Below are positions 1 through 12,370 of a stretch of DNA of 64,000 nucleotides, in pieces. The stretch comes from Utricularia gibba. Lineage: Eukaryota > Streptophyta > Magnoliopsida > Lamiales > Lentibulariaceae. Each line of letters starts with the position of its first letter. Positions within the stretch are counted from its first letter, which is position 1. Location of the stretch: positions 2,916,501-2,980,500 of the forward strand of contig NEEC01000014.1 in assembly GCA_002189035.1 (NCBI GenBank), read 5' to 3'. Position numbers and translations under genes: made by a program. The notes beneath the pieces were generated by a model. The model did not search any database and was not told the DNA's origin. It saw only the letters and a list, made by a program, of their open reading frames with translations.

Positions 1-298
1 CTGATTGTAGATTTGCACGCACTTGCAAAATGTAACATAGCTTTCTGAACACATCTTTTGATAACCTTAGATTTTCTAACAATGCCGAATTAGAGTCTGT
101 TAAAAGATTACTTAAATAGTCAACCTGTCTTTTCATCTTCGCCTTCATAGAATACTTGCATTTACGTTTTTGTCTTCCATAATAACGAGTCGAATAAAGA
201 TAGACAATAAAATTCAGCCTAACTAGGTATTCTGCTAACACACATGTAATAGCAGCTAACACGGCCTCATTTTCAGACTCATAAGACCTTGCCATCAT
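1..298 (-). CDS. PIF/Harbinger (ALP1-like) transposase, N-terminal part, runs off window
   Basis: Reading leftward from the tandem ATGs at 298 and 295, the minus strand is open to the window edge (about 99 codons). The protein begins MMARSYESENEAVLAAITCV and later has LSKDVFRKLCYILQVRANL. That last segment resembles the helical region before the catalytic domain of ALP1-like/Harbinger DDE transposases (typically L+MSKDVFxKLCxILxxxG). The catalytic domain would lie outside the window, so activity cannot be judged. The sequence shows no break in this part. It could be a Harbinger element or a domesticated ALP1-like gene; the transposon-rich surroundings favour an element. The family call is from motif recognition only. 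Confidence 0.6.
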   Translation of the reverse strand, partial: MMARSYESENEAVLAAITCVLAEYLVRLNFIVYLYSTRYYGRQKRKCKYSMKAKMKRQVDYLSNLLTDSNSALLENLRLSKDVFRKLCYILQVRANLQS

Positions 299-1478
299 TT
301 CACTACTCGAACCCACTACTCACCATAAGATGGATTAAATTAGAGCATAAAAAATAGTTTAATAATAAATACAACCACACCCAACCGTCTGCTTGTAGAC
401 AACAACCATGCGCACCTTACCCAAGATGTATTGTCGCAATTTTACAAAAGATTGGCCGTGTGGAAGACGGTGATTTGCGCAAATTAAGGAGCAGGGACAC
501 CAACAGTAATTTTAGCAAAAACAAGGGCACGATTGGAAGTAAATAATAAGGAGAGGGCTAAAATTGGAAAACCCAGCATGGTTAAAGACGGGTATATTTA
601 AACCCACCTCCCTAGATGGGTTTATATAAACCCATATGAGCGCGTTGCTGATAGGTTTAAGGAAACCTGCCGGGTAAATTTATACCCGATAGGAACCTAC
701 ATACCAAACATATCTATTACGTTAAAACAACCTATAAACCTATCTAAACTCACGAAGCAAATGCGCCCTAAGGAGTATTCTGAAAAAAATTTGAATATTG
801 TTTTTTATTTTAGAAAAATAAAAAATGAAAGTAGAAATTTTTTGAAAAAAATAAAAACAAAAATGCCATGTTTTGAAAAAATTGCAAAAATATATATTCG
901 AGAATTATTAACAAAAATAGAAATAAAAATCGAAGTGAATGTTTTATTATTTGTAATTTTAACTCATTTTTAACTATACCCAAAAACTTATTTTTGTTAA
1001 AAATACAAATATAGAAAGTCTTTTGTACACATTTATTTTTGATAAATATAGAAATAAAAATAGCAACCAAAAAACATTATTTAACTCATGAACATCATAA
1101 ATGTATTGCTTGAGCAATTCTTAGAGTGGTTTGACCATGATGAATGACTTCTTGATAGGTATTTGCTTCCAAGGCATATCAATGTTCTAATAACCTTCTC
1201 TTCCCTCAACAAAGTTCAACTACTACTCTAATCAATTATATTTGAAGTTCAAAATGCTGGTGTTATGGAGAAGGAAAATATTTATGTAAAACTAAGGAGA
1301 TGACACTCCTACCTTTAGTGTAATCAAAATCTAAAAATCAAAACCTAATCGATGCACTAAGCAACAAATATCGAAGAAGAGTATGCCTTGCCCAACAAGT
1401 AGGTTAAGTTTTCATACACCTACTCAAAAGGTGTATGAAAAACCTAAGGTGACAAGAGCTAGTCTCATCACTAAATGA
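299..1478. other. Intergenic, AT-rich, no gene recognised
   Basis: This stretch holds no supportable gene. Positions 780-1080 are very AT-rich and give only low-complexity ORFs on both strands. Positions 590-750 contain repeated AAACCTATY/ACCCGATAGG-like words, possibly the end of the Harbinger element to the left, but I could not define terminal repeats. Confidence 0.5.
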
Positions 1479-2013
1479 TATGTGTGATAGGGGATTAATC
1501 GGACAAGGGTAACCGGTTCCTAAAAGGTTACCAAAAGAGAATCTGAGGGGATAATGTCAGTCGACAGATCAATATCTGTCAGAAATCTGACAGGTATGGA
1601 CATATGACACAGTCTGAAAAGCGGCCAAATTACGGCATAACAGGCGGCCTATATCTGAAAAGCGAGATCGCATAGCAGGAGCAGAAAGCAACTGATATTT
1701 GCAAACGTCAGAATTCGGTCAGAGTGAGCTCTCCTATAAATAGAAGGAATTATGACGAACACCAGGTTGAAAAAAAGAAGAGGATTCTTGAACTTATATT
1801 CCCCTCTTCACCATCTCCATCTAGTGGAAATCTTTCCCGGTGAGCTCCGGTAGCTCCGTGGTTTTTCCGCTTTTCGGGGGTTTCCACGTAAAAATCTTCG
1901 CTCACTTTTACTTCAATTGAACCAACCGTGAAAACGCGACTAAGTGTGGCATTCCCGATTGCACCTATCACCTTAAATCGGCCTCCCACCGGATACCGAT
2001 TTTACCCGTAACA
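1479..2013 (+). mobile_element. LTR fragment of a Tat-type gypsy element
   Basis: This ~535-bp stretch matches the split LTR at about 25651-27505. Shared blocks include the ACTGAATTACGGCA-like core, the run CCTCCACCTAGTG(G/A)A, CCCGG(T/C)GAG and TTTYCACGTAAAAATC. A canonical TATA box, TATAAATAG, lies at about 1735-1743 and would be the LTR promoter. The right end is placed at the CA of CCCGTAACA near 2013. No primer-binding site follows, so this looks like a solo or truncated LTR. The 5' boundary is approximate. Confidence 0.6.
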
Positions 2014-2160
2014 ATGTGCATCTTTATGTCCATTACCTCGTGGAGTTCTAAATTTATGTCTACTTATTCTAATGTAGTTGTCAAGATCAACTTTTTGTAA
2101 AATAGGAGAATATGTTTATGGTGGTAGAAATATGGACAAAAAAGTATAACAAAAAGGAGA
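2014..2160. other. Short spacer between two LTR relics
   Basis: Unannotated AT-rich spacer separating the Tat-type LTR fragment from the target duplication of the next solo LTR. Nothing recognised. Confidence 0.4.
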
Positions 2161-2165
2161 AGTCC

Positions 2166-2942
2166 TGATAGTACACAAATTTTCATGTTTTAGGATAGGA
2201 AAAATCATAAATTTTTAATTATGTTTAAGTGTTAATTTTATAGTTTTAAGTATTTTTATTTGATTAGGGAAAATATTATTTTTGGTCTATAGATTTAGCC
2301 CATCCAATGTCTAACCCGATTTTGGAGTCTAACAGCAACCCAAATTGTCAAGGAAGGGAACAAGTAACTTCGCAACTAAGAAGCTTGATTTAGAGGTAGA
2401 CCAACAAATTAAGGCGGACGCAGTAGGTGTTAGTTCGGGGTAGAACCAATAGAACCAGGTATACCTAGTTCTATAAACTTTGTATGCGGGTAGACCGAAT
2501 TACAATGTTGGTGATGATATTGAAGACTAGTTTTGCCGAAAATCTTACAAATGACCTAGGTAGACTTGGGTTATTTGAAGTTGTGAGTATAGGGACATGG
2601 TAATTTAAGTTAGACATTTTAGCACCACACCACCTGCGGACCCTTAAAGCATCTTCGTATTATTCCGAGTTAGAACTAGTACTTTTTACCTTTCGCATTT
2701 AAACTTGATTTCGTTTACTGAACTTACTTGCTACTGCTAGCCCGATCTTAGACTAAAACCTACTGTTATTTTGAATTTTGCATCTGCTGAAACACCTAGC
2801 AAGTACAAGCTCCTTGTAATCGATCCCGAAATCCACTATACAAGTTTTTTTAAATTTGTATTTACTGTAAATTAGGGCTTATAAATATATTTGATACGAA
2901 ATTTCTATTTTTATAACGACATTAGAAAATTTTCGTTTATCA
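2166..2942 (+). mobile_element. Solo LTR with 5-bp target duplication AGTCC
   Basis: The element begins TGATAGTACACAAATT and ends TTTCGTTTATCA (TG...CA). It is flanked by AGTCC at 2161-2165 and 2943-2947, a perfect 5-bp target-site duplication. There is no internal domain, so it fits a 777-bp solo LTR. An inverted, longer relative lies at about 59107-60519; shared blocks include the region around GTGGTGCTAAAATGTCTAA and the tract about tartly coloured 'gatttaagccc' near one end. The family is not one I can name. Confidence 0.75.
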
Positions 2943-2947
2943 AGTCC

Positions 2948-4060
2948 CATCTCGTTGCTCCTTTTATTTCACATATTTATACTTGTTGTAGACTATAATC
3001 GATGTCTTGAGGTAAATCTGATTTCTTGGTGCAAGTCCAAATTATGTATACATTTTAACGGTTAAGATATTATTTTTGACTAATGCATGAATCGATAAAA
3101 GAGGTCAAGGATTTTTTTTGTGGAAACTTTTGAAATGGAAAAACTATAGAATTGGAGGATCTCACCAGAAAAATGTCTTCACTAAGGAGGCGAAAAGGAG
3201 GGTTACAAGTAAAGCATAGAATATATAATGATTTTCTCTTTAGACGTTCCCTTATTTATAGGGGAAGCTCGGCCGACTGATTTCTTCAAATGTTAGCTAC
3301 TTTCTATGTTTGATAGGTATATTGGCCATACTTGTGGTCCCGATTTCATATATTTGCTACCTGCTCTTAATTCTTGCAAGTTGGTTGTTTTTTAGGTTCT
3401 ATTGAAATGCTTGAGACCTAACATTGTCTAGCTCCAATTCCCGCAAGCAAACACTTACGTTATCGGTTGTCAGAGTTCATTCCCTACTTCTAAATTGATT
3501 TCTCCTTGTTATAATTTGCTATCTTGTTATAATCGATTTTCCCATTTTTCAAGTCATAATTTGTTATCTTGTTACTTATTTTCTTAAATCTAACCTGAAA
3601 ATAATTTAATATTATGATTTCCTAATAACAACAATATAAACTCTTCAAATCCTAAAGCACCCATCGGCAGAATTGTAATTTTTGAATCACTATTCATTAT
3701 CTTTTTTTATGTAAGTACCCTTGATTTTTTTTTGTCGAGTTATTATATTGTTTTCCTTTTTATTCATTTCTAAAACCTTAAATCATATAATTTTATGTAA
3801 AATGAATTAAAAACACTAAACCACATAACACAAAAAAATTATATGAAATAAATAAAGAATTATTTTATTGATTTGTATCGGTTGAGTGGTTTGGATCCGT
3901 CAATAAAACGGGCAGTCAAATCATATCGGGTTATTCCTGCCGATGGCATGCACATCTAACCAGCATGCGTGGTTCACCGGCTCCACCGAAAACTCTCATC
4001 TGTCAAGGAGATGTTTTCGATTTACATTCTAGTCTCTTCAAAAGAGCTACTAAACTATCG
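2948..4060. other. Intergenic, AT-rich, no gene recognised
   Basis: Poly-T and AT-rich sequence, with no convincing ORF, splice structure or repeat boundary. It may contain further decayed transposon sequence. Confidence 0.4.
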
Positions 4061-4799
4061 GACCAGTCAGGTCATTTTCAAAACCTCCCACTGCAAAAAA
4101 ACTTAATTCCAAAACCACCCACTGTGTATACTATGTATATAAAACCACTCATGCTAACTTTTTCTTTTCTATTTTGAATTACTTTTATTCTTACATATCG
4201 TACACATTTAAATATAATAAATATATATATTTAAATAATATAATTTCTATTATAAATATGTCAAATTTTATTTAAAACACCATTTATGTCACTCAAACTA
4301 ACTAATTAATAAAATATTTTTAAAAAATTACTCATATTTTAAAAATAAAAAATACACATTTATATTTCTAATATTCCTCAAGATATTTACGTTTTTTTTT
4401 TAAATTACAAAAATAATACATATATATTATATGTATCATTATTTTTGAACATATAATAATAGAAATCATGTTTTCCAATATATTATAATTATATTTCGAT
4501 TAATGAAAACAAATTTTACATATCTTAATTTATATTGAAATTGATACCGACAATAAAAATTACAGTGCGAGATTTTCAAGCACCGTAATAATCTATTACA
4601 GTTACTAAAATATACAACAATTTTAAAATAATAACAAAATATAATATTTATATTTATAATATTCCACAAGATATTCGATTTTTTGAAAAAATTCAAAGAT
4701 ATATCTTATATGAATCATTATAATACATATATATCTATAATATATCGATTTTTTTTATAATACAATAATAGAATTCATGTTTTACTATATACTAATTGT

Positions 4800-5290
4800 A
4801 TTTCAATTTTACATATGTTAATTTATATTGACCGATCACTACAATTCATCAATTACAGTTATTAGAAATGAAAGTAATATAAGTAATACGATAATTCTCT
4901 ATTTTTTACAGTTATCAGAAATAAAAGTAATATAAGCAAAACGAAAATTGTTTATTTTTTCCAATCCTCGTAATCATCAATTACAATTACCCAAAATGAA
5001 AGTAATATAAAGAAAATGACAATTACTTATTTATGACGATCACTATAATTCATCAATTACAGTTACTAGAAATGAAAGTAATATAAGCAAAACGAAAAAT
5101 GTTTATTTTTTCCAATCCATGTAATCATCAATTACAGTTACTAGAAATGAATGTAACCAAAACGAAAATTGTTTATTTTTGCCAATCCCTTTAATCATCA
5201 ATTACAGTTACCAAAAACAAAAGTAATATAACGGAAACGATAATTGCATAATTATGCCGATCACTGTAATTCATCAATTACAGTTGCCAG
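4800..5290 (+). repeat. Subterminal tandem repeats, left arm of MULE-A
   Basis: Five to six imperfect units of roughly 75-80 bp. Each contains CATCAATTACAGTTACTAGA-like sequence, then AATGAAAGTAATATAAGCAAA, here quoted in two parts, and a following T-rich spacer. The same unit occurs in reverse complement in the right arm at 11640-12370. Confidence 0.7.
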
Positions 5291-5436
5291 GCAAATAATA
5301 TTTTACATATTGATAATATTTATCCTTATTTCATAAACGACTCAAAAAATTTACTCATAAGTGACTTCTACTTCCTAGGCTATTGAGTAGACGATCTAGG
5401 AAGATCAAACCTAGTGTTCATACCTTGAGGTTGTTC

Positions 5437-8142
5437 TTAAAGAGATGATCGTGGTTGTTGAGAAACACCTTCGAAATCACGGTGATATGGTACATCAATA
5501 GATAGCCGATGGCTCTGAGGTGGACTATGTGCAAGTGAAGTTGTATCTTGTGAAAATCTTGGTCTCCCACTATGTCCACTTCTCCTTCCTGTGCTCCTTC
5601 CCTTATCCATATTCATCCTATATCGCGAACTACGTGTACGACCATGTCTAGTCATCTTTTTGCGTGTAGGAACATGAATGAGAGGCATTGTTGCTGGCCA
5701 ATGTCTCTCTACTCGAAGTGGATGGAATTGGACCTTGTATGCTTTCATCAAATGTTGTTGTAAGTGTATGGGATCCACATATTGTCTTAAATCAACTCCA
5801 AGTCTATTGCACGCCTGAAATAAACACGTCTTTCATATTGAATAAATGAACATTATTAAATCATAGTCTAACCTGTTGTGCATGTGAGCATGGTATTCCA
5901 TAATTTTGCCATTTGCAGCAAGTGCATTTGCCCTCCTTGATGCGCACCACACAAATGTTATCTTTCCCATTTGCTTTCCTTTGGGTGATTACATGAACTA
6001 TCATTTCGTAGTGATCATAAATCTCTACTCTTAAATAAGGATGAGACTTGTCCCAATGATCAAACAATCGTTGTGCTTGTGTCGAAAGGACTTGATTCTT
6101 CCTTTGTGCCTCTAGTGCCAACTCCAAACCTTCGGAAATATACTTTTTGCATCGAGCAAATGTAGCCTGCATGTTATTACATTCAAAATTTTCGGTAAAT
6201 TTAAAACACAAAACACAAATTAATCATACCTGAGCCAATGGCGTAAGTGGGAGATGTCGTGCTCCTTTCAAATCACTATTCATTCCTTCAACTTGATTGG
6301 TAGTCATTGTTCCATATCTTCGACTACCATCGTGAGATATTGTCCAAGCCTCGGGAGGAACATTCATTAAGTAGTTCCAAGCCACGATATTTATCATTCT
6401 AAGCTCTTCCATATAATCATATAATTTCTCCACGTACCCGGTGAATGATGCTTTAAGTAACAACATTCGAACCGGCTCAGATTTAAATCTTTCAAAGAAA
6501 TTTGCTCGAAAATGGCGAAAGCAATAGCGATGACATCCTCCAAATTCTTCACTGAATGCTGTAACTCTGATTGCTACCTTTCAAATAGAGTCACATCTAT
6601 CAGAAATCAAGCACGTGGGTTTTCCTAATGCAATGTAAGTTCCCACTAGCTCTAGAAACCATAGCCAAGAAGCATCAGTTTCTTCATCTAAGGCGGTCAC
6701 CGCAATGAGCAAAGGCAAGCGGCAAAATCTTTCCACATTGAGAGATGGTCACCGCAATGAGCATTTTGTGCCTGTATGTCACATACAAGTGCGTTGCATC
6801 GACTGAAATAACCGGACGGGTGTGCTGGTAGGCATGTATACATGGTCCAAACGCCCAGAAGTAATAGTGCAATGTGACTCCATCTTCCTTATTCCTCCAT
6901 TGGATTACGGTGCCTGGATTTTGTAAGGCAACTTCATTTAAGAAAGCTGGAAGTTTCTTTACTGATTCCTCCCATGTGCCATACACCTTCTCAAAGGCCT
7001 TTCGTATTCCATACCATGCACGTTTGTACGGTACTTCATAACCAGTTGTATCCAACACAACTGCAATAATAGTTGACACTTTGGTCCAATGTTTGCTTCA
7101 ATATATGGCTTGGCAATCTGAGAGATATAATCATGATTGATGTTTCTGTGATAAAAGAATCCCGCCCCCTGCCGCTTGCATGTATGAGGCTCAATAAGCT
7201 TTGAGATCTTCCATTTTCCCAATCGTTTATAATGAGCTGCACGAATCCTCCAGTTACAGTTTTGAGTGTCACGTTGTTTGCAATACATCTCCAAGACTCT
7301 AAGCCTAATGTCATCAACATTGAACTCCTTTCCAATTTCAATGGAAAATTCTATAACTTGTCTTTGAAAATCTTCTTTATCTTCAAATAGATCACCTTCC
7401 TTAAATCTCGATTCATATTGATGTGTGTATACTCCATGATTACTTGATTCTTCCCCTATATCATTCCGAATCAAAACTTGTGTTTCCTTCAAGCACATTC
7501 TCTTCGCCTTCTGAGTTTTGAGGAGTATGATCAATATCAGGAACCTCATTTTCATTAGTGAATTGCATAAATGAATCGCCATCAATATTTTGGATTGGAC
7601 TGAAATCATAATCAGCATATTCATCTATAGAAAAATAGAATATCATAAAATTAAAAAAAAACATATACAATTTCGAAATTTACAAGAAAGAAATAGTCAT
7701 TACCGTTGTCTCCAATTTGTGAGTGAGATTCTTCTGAAAAAAATGGGTCATATTCCACAAATAAATCCACCGGAGCAATAACATGGTTAGGTTCATGAAG
7801 ATAATCTAGGTTGCTCTGTGTCTCTAAATTCAAATACCTCGTTTCTCTAGTCACAACATCAAAAAACTGGGCAGATAATTTAAGATTGAACCTCAAAGAA
7901 GAGAATTGAACAATCTCATATAACCTTGCTTTTAATTCTTCCAATGAAATATTGGCATCTGACTGAAAAAACTGGATTCCCACACTATAACTTACGTAAT
8001 TCCCGTAATAATAGATTTGACCTCCAAAGAAGACCTTGTATGAGATAGATTTGAAAGCCATCCAAATAGAGAGATATGTAAGAATGAGGTTGCAAGAAGA
8101 TGAGGTTCTTGAGAAGGATGAAAGAATGGTTTTCAAAAGCAT
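5437..8142 (-). pseudogene. mudrA-like MULE transposase (decayed)
   Basis: Minus-strand exons read from 8142 to 5437. In order they give an acidic N-terminal region (about 7460-7690), a MuDR DNA-binding-type region with LRVLEMYCKQRDTQNCNWRI (about 7230-7300), and the MULE catalytic domain. The catalytic domain has VISVDATHLYVTYR (about 6800) and a second acidic motif CLISDRCDSI (about 6600). A SWIM zinc finger CTCCKWQNYGIPCSHA lies at about 5885-5935, followed by a basic Arg/Ser-rich tail to the stop at 5437. The reading frame shifts near 6690 and there is a stop near 6580, so no single full product is made. Spliced introns near 7625-7700, 6211-6235 and 5780-5880 are plausible. It catalysed cut-and-paste transposition of MULE-A when intact. 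Confidence 0.8.
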
Positions 8143-8659
8143 TTCAATTTGAACAATTCAGTCATGTGATTGGGGCATGTGAGTCCAAAACATGGGGACA
8201 CATGTCAGTAGACTTTATTGATCTTGGAACATGTAGCTGTCGGTGTTGTCGGCTGATAATAGAATATAGGCGGCACACCGCAATGGAGAAACCAGTGAGC
8301 AGCCAAAGATATAATCAAAATTACACAAATAATAAAGATTTAGTATGTTTAACATTCTAAAAACGTGTGATTAAGTGTATTGTATGATGCAATAGAGAGT
8401 AAGTGTATACTTGTTTTTAGAGTAAAAAAAGTCGAAATCGAAGAATTTTTCACAATGAAACCCATTCTCATTACTACATCTAAAACACTACATAATCGTA
8501 ATAAGTTGCAAATTTCACATTTTTTTGAATCTTATTCATGTATGTAAAAAAAATTGTAATAAGTTGCAAATGATATATAATTCATAACTATGTTCAATAT
8601 ATGATCATATTTTTTAATCCCGTCTTCAAAACATTAATCAGATGGATTTATAGGGTTTA

Positions 8660-8691
8660 GGGTTTAGGGTAAACAGGTTTACCCTAAACCC
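8660..8691. repeat. Telomere-motif hairpin (inverted TTTAGGG repeat)
   Basis: GGGTTTAGGGTAAAC (8660-8674), a 2-base spacer AG, and the exact reverse complement GTTTACCCTAAACCC (8677-8691) form a perfect 15-bp palindrome arm pair. Another TAGGGTTTAGGG unit precedes it at 8651. The arms are plant telomere repeats/telo boxes. It sits between the divergent mudrA and chimeric genes of MULE-A. Confidence 0.85.
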
Positions 8692-9059
8692 CAAATATGG
8701 TCACTGTATATTCAATTACGGTGACCATCCGTAAATCTTCTATTTTTACCAGAATCACGTCAAATTTTACTTCACACGCCTTCCACTTATCACGTGCTAC
8801 AGTATTTTTGACTGAAAAAGTATCATTCGGTTCCCGATAAAACAGACTGACAATTTTCCTGAATTTATTAAATTGGGTTTTCAAAAACAAATTAATTACT
8901 TTAAAAATTTATTTACACTATTCTTCTCTTCCTTCTTCAACCACTTTATCAATCTTCTTATTTCAAAGCTTTTTTCATGCAGAACAGGTATGCTTTATGT
9001 GTAATTTTTGTTTATGTTTTTTTATATCTTAATGGTCATAGTATTGGGTTCTCTATTTC

Positions 9060-9860
9060 ACGAGGATCTGAAAGCATACAAGATTTGTTTTATCTGAAAA
9101 TTTTCGTCACTGTATTGATCAATGTTGTGAGTGAATCTAAAAAGGATTGATGGCTTTCTTTTTTTTTTTTTTGAAATTATCGTCACCATAATGCGTTTGT
9201 TACAATGCATTGCTTTGAAAGTATCCCCACTCTTTTTCATTTTGAAATTACGGTCATTATAATGTGCAAAGATCTCAAAGCATATGAAACGTTATTTTAC
9301 TCTCGTCACCGTATTGTGTGATAATTGCAGTGCGTGGCTCTGAAAGTATGCATATGTTTATTATATTTTGGATTTGTAGTCACCATAATTCGTTCATTGC
9401 AGTGCGTGGCTTTATGCAGATGTTTTTTTGTTTTATATTTTTTCTGACTGTAATGCGATAATCGCGCTGTGTGACTATGAAATTATGCGAAGTTTATTTT
9501 ATTGTGAAATTTTAGTCACTGTATCTCTTTTATTGTGGTGTGTGGCCATGAAATTATGTGAAGTTGATTTTATTCTGATATTTTAGTCATTGTATCTCTT
9601 TCATTGCGATGTGTGGATATGAAATTATGTGAAGTTTATTTTATTGTTAAATTTTAGTCATTGTAATGACTTCATTGCGGTGTGTGGCTATGAAATTATA
9701 CGAGGCTTATTTTATTATGAAATTTGAGTCACTGAAATGCTTTCATTGCAGTGTGTGGCTATGAAATTTTAGTCACTGTAATGCTTTCATTGCAATATGT
9801 GGCTATGAAATTATACGAAATTTATTTTATTACGAAATTTTAGTCAATGAAATGCTTTCG
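9060..9860 (+). repeat. Degenerate tandem repeats upstream of chimeric gene
   Basis: About ten imperfect units of 65-80 bp. Each carries ATGAAATT(A/T)TRYGAAGTTTATTTTAT followed by TTAGTCACTGTAATGC, TTTCATTGC and GTGTGTGGCT (quoted in parts). The units become cleaner toward 9850 and end just before the presumed start codon at 9912. They may be promoter or leader repeats of the MULE-A plus-strand gene. Confidence 0.65.
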
Positions 9861-9911
9861 TTACAATTTATGGATTTGAAAGTATCCATTTTCATTGTTC
9901 TTTATGCAGAG

Positions 9912-11609
9912 ATGAACACATTAGAAAAGTTGAGGCTTCGATTCAATATTCCTGCAGAATATCAATTGTGGGATAAGGAAGAGGATGAAGAGATCGTTGG
10001 TGATATTCCAGAACGTGTTGGTCATAGGGGTTTTGCTATCAGTACTGAGCACCTTATATGTGGCTTGCGTGTGCCAGTGGTACCATTTATGTTGCAAGTT
10101 TTTGACATGCCTTCAAATTCGATTTTCACATTTGACTCCTAAGTTAGTGGCATATATATTGGCATGGGTTTACATTGCTTGTGAGGAAAGCATTCCCCTA
10201 GAATTGCCTATTTTCTTTGCTGTGAGCATGTGTAGTAGAATAAAGGATTCACCAAATTATGTGATAAAGGGTAAGTCTACAATTAAATTAGTGAAAGGTC
10301 TACGAAGTGGCTATGATAGTTGGTGGACAAGTTTTGTATGGGTTTCTCCTCCTGAAGATTTACCAAATGATTTTCCACGCACACTTCCAAATTCTCATCT
10401 TATTGGAAAACCACAAGGTATTTTATGTGTTAAACAATTTTTTATACTATGTTCTTTTATGAGAATTGTTCTGATTTTATTGATCTAATTTACTTATGTT
10501 TACTATTAGGTGTTGAGATGTTACCAAGGGATGTTGTTGATGAATTCATTGATTTCTTTAAAGGACAGACTAGGTCATTGAATACAATCCTACCTCCCAT
10601 CTTTAGAATCCAAGGCACAACCATGTTTTGGTGTGAGAAAAAAAGGATTACAAAGAATGATGATGATGTGGATGATCAAAGTGGAAATGATGCTGATAAT
10701 TTACACGAAGATGTGGCGGTTGACAATGAAACAAATGATTTGGCAGCTGAAAATGAGGCATTGAAGCAACAACTAAAGTGGTATCAATCCAGATGGCCTT
10801 CTTTCTGTGAATCAAGTAGTCATATTCCAACGGTGCAGAAATTAGTAGTATTCGACGTCAATGGGCGTCCAGATAAGTGGATTTATGGGCAAGCATGTAT
10901 GGTATTTATTTAGTATTTCACACATTTGCAACATATAGTTAGTTGCTAATTTATTGACTTGACTTTATTGCATATGTTATATTTTCAGTGTTTCTAAGAC
11001 CAAATGCTAGGGAGTTTATGGAATGATGTATGCAACATTTTGATGTTGCACTATGGTCTTCACGTGGAGGGTAACATACAAAATATTATATTATCTTTTT
11101 TATATATGTTTTACATGTTATTCTTTTTATAATAGTGCACAACTAAACCAAGTCATTAATTGGATGTTTGACGAGAAGATGTCAAATTTGGCATTCATAT
11201 GGGATGGAACGAAATGCACCACCACAAACCTTCGAGTCCTCAAGAAGCCTTTCATGGCCGGTATACACATAGTAACACCTTGTTGGTAGATGATTCATCA
11301 TACAAGTTTACAACAAATCCGGTAATAATTTTAGTTAAAAATTTAATAAGTTAAATTTTATTTTTTTAGTTTAATTATACTCTACTGGTTCTCAAATAGG
11401 TTGACAATGCCATATTTCCATGCTCCTACAAGCACACGGATCATAAAAAAGATTCATCTTTTATGGAAGGGGGTGAGATGAAGACTTTTCTTGAAGGACT
11501 TATAGATGCATCTGATGTACCATCCTTTGTGCGTGATTTTCGTATTGGTCAAGCCCCAATGATTGAAGACCATCCAGACTGGGAGTATTACAAAGCATTA
11601 GTAGAATAA
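9912..11609 (+). pseudogene. Chimeric MULE-borne gene: Transposase_28-like domain plus FCP1/NIF-type phosphatase domain
   Basis: The predicted start is MNTLEKLRLRFNIPAEYQLW at 9912. The N-terminal half (to about 10415) resembles the 'putative plant transposon' (Transposase_28-like) module, with LVAYILAWVYIACEESIPLE and WWTSFVWVSPPEDLP. After an intron (donor at 10415 GGTATT, acceptor near 10509) come an acidic linker (about 10640-10740) and a short coiled coil, LAAENEALKQQLKWY. The FCP1-type domain follows over several exons: KLVVFDVNG (about 10840), FLRPNAREFME and FDVALWSSRG (about 10990-11065), AFIWDGTKCTTTNLRVL (about 11190), NTLLVDDSSYK (about 11273) and a C-terminal exon ending at 11609. 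Plant FCP1-like proteins have the same motif order. Damage seen: a one-base frameshift near 10130, a TGA replacing an expected Trp codon near 11027, and a frame break before NTLLVDD. The catalytic DxD motif reads DVN, as in some plant homologues I recall, so activity is doubtful even if intact. Confidence 0.65.
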
Positions 11610-11639
11610 TTCTCATTTTCTATTTCATTATGCATATTA

Positions 11640-12370
11640 GGAGTACTTTTGCTTTATTATTATCTAGTAACTGTAACTGATGATTACGGTGATCGGCAGA
11701 AATAGGTAATCATCATTTTGCTTGGTAGAGTACTATAAGCATATTCTCTGAGAATTGTAATTGATGATTATGATTATCGGCAGAAATAGTTAATCATCGT
11801 TTTGCTTAATAAAGTATTATAAACATTTTCTCTAATAACTGTAATTGATGATTACGGTGATCCGTAGAAACAGGTTATCATTTCCTTATATTACTTTCAA
11901 TTCTGGTAACTGCAATTGGTAATTACGGTGACCGTAAAATTTAGAGATACAAACTATTACTCGAGTAATTCTTATTTTCTCTTTTATGCTTGTTCGGAAC
12001 ACTTTTGCTTAATAGACTACTATCACCATGTTTTCTAATCACTGTAATTGATGAATTATAGTGATCGACAGAAATAAACGATTATGATTTTTCTTATATT
12101 ACTTTTATTTGTGGTAACTATCATTGATGATTACAGTGATTGTTAGAAATAGGCAATTATTTTTTTTATATTAATTTTATTTCTAATAAGTGTAATTGAT
12201 GAATTGTAGTGATTGGAAGAAATATATAATTATCATTTTCTTTATATTAGTTTCCTTTCTAGTAACTGTAATTGATGAATTGTAGTGATCGACATAAATA
12301 TGTAATTGTTGTTTTCTTTATATATATATTTTTATTTCTGATAACTGTAATTAATGAATTACAGTGATCA
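11640..12370 (-). repeat. Subterminal tandem repeats, right arm of MULE-A
   Basis: Seven to eight imperfect units of about 70-75 bp containing CTAGTAACTGTAATTGATGA, then ATTACRGTGATCG and GCAGAAATA. They are reverse-complement relatives of the left-arm units at 4800-5290. Together the arms give MULE-A very long inverted termini. Confidence 0.7.

Noticed and set aside
1750-1989. 79-codon minus ORF in the first LTR fragment
   Set aside because: Antisense to LTR sequence that is homologous to the split LTR at 25.6-27.5 kb; no protein family recognised.
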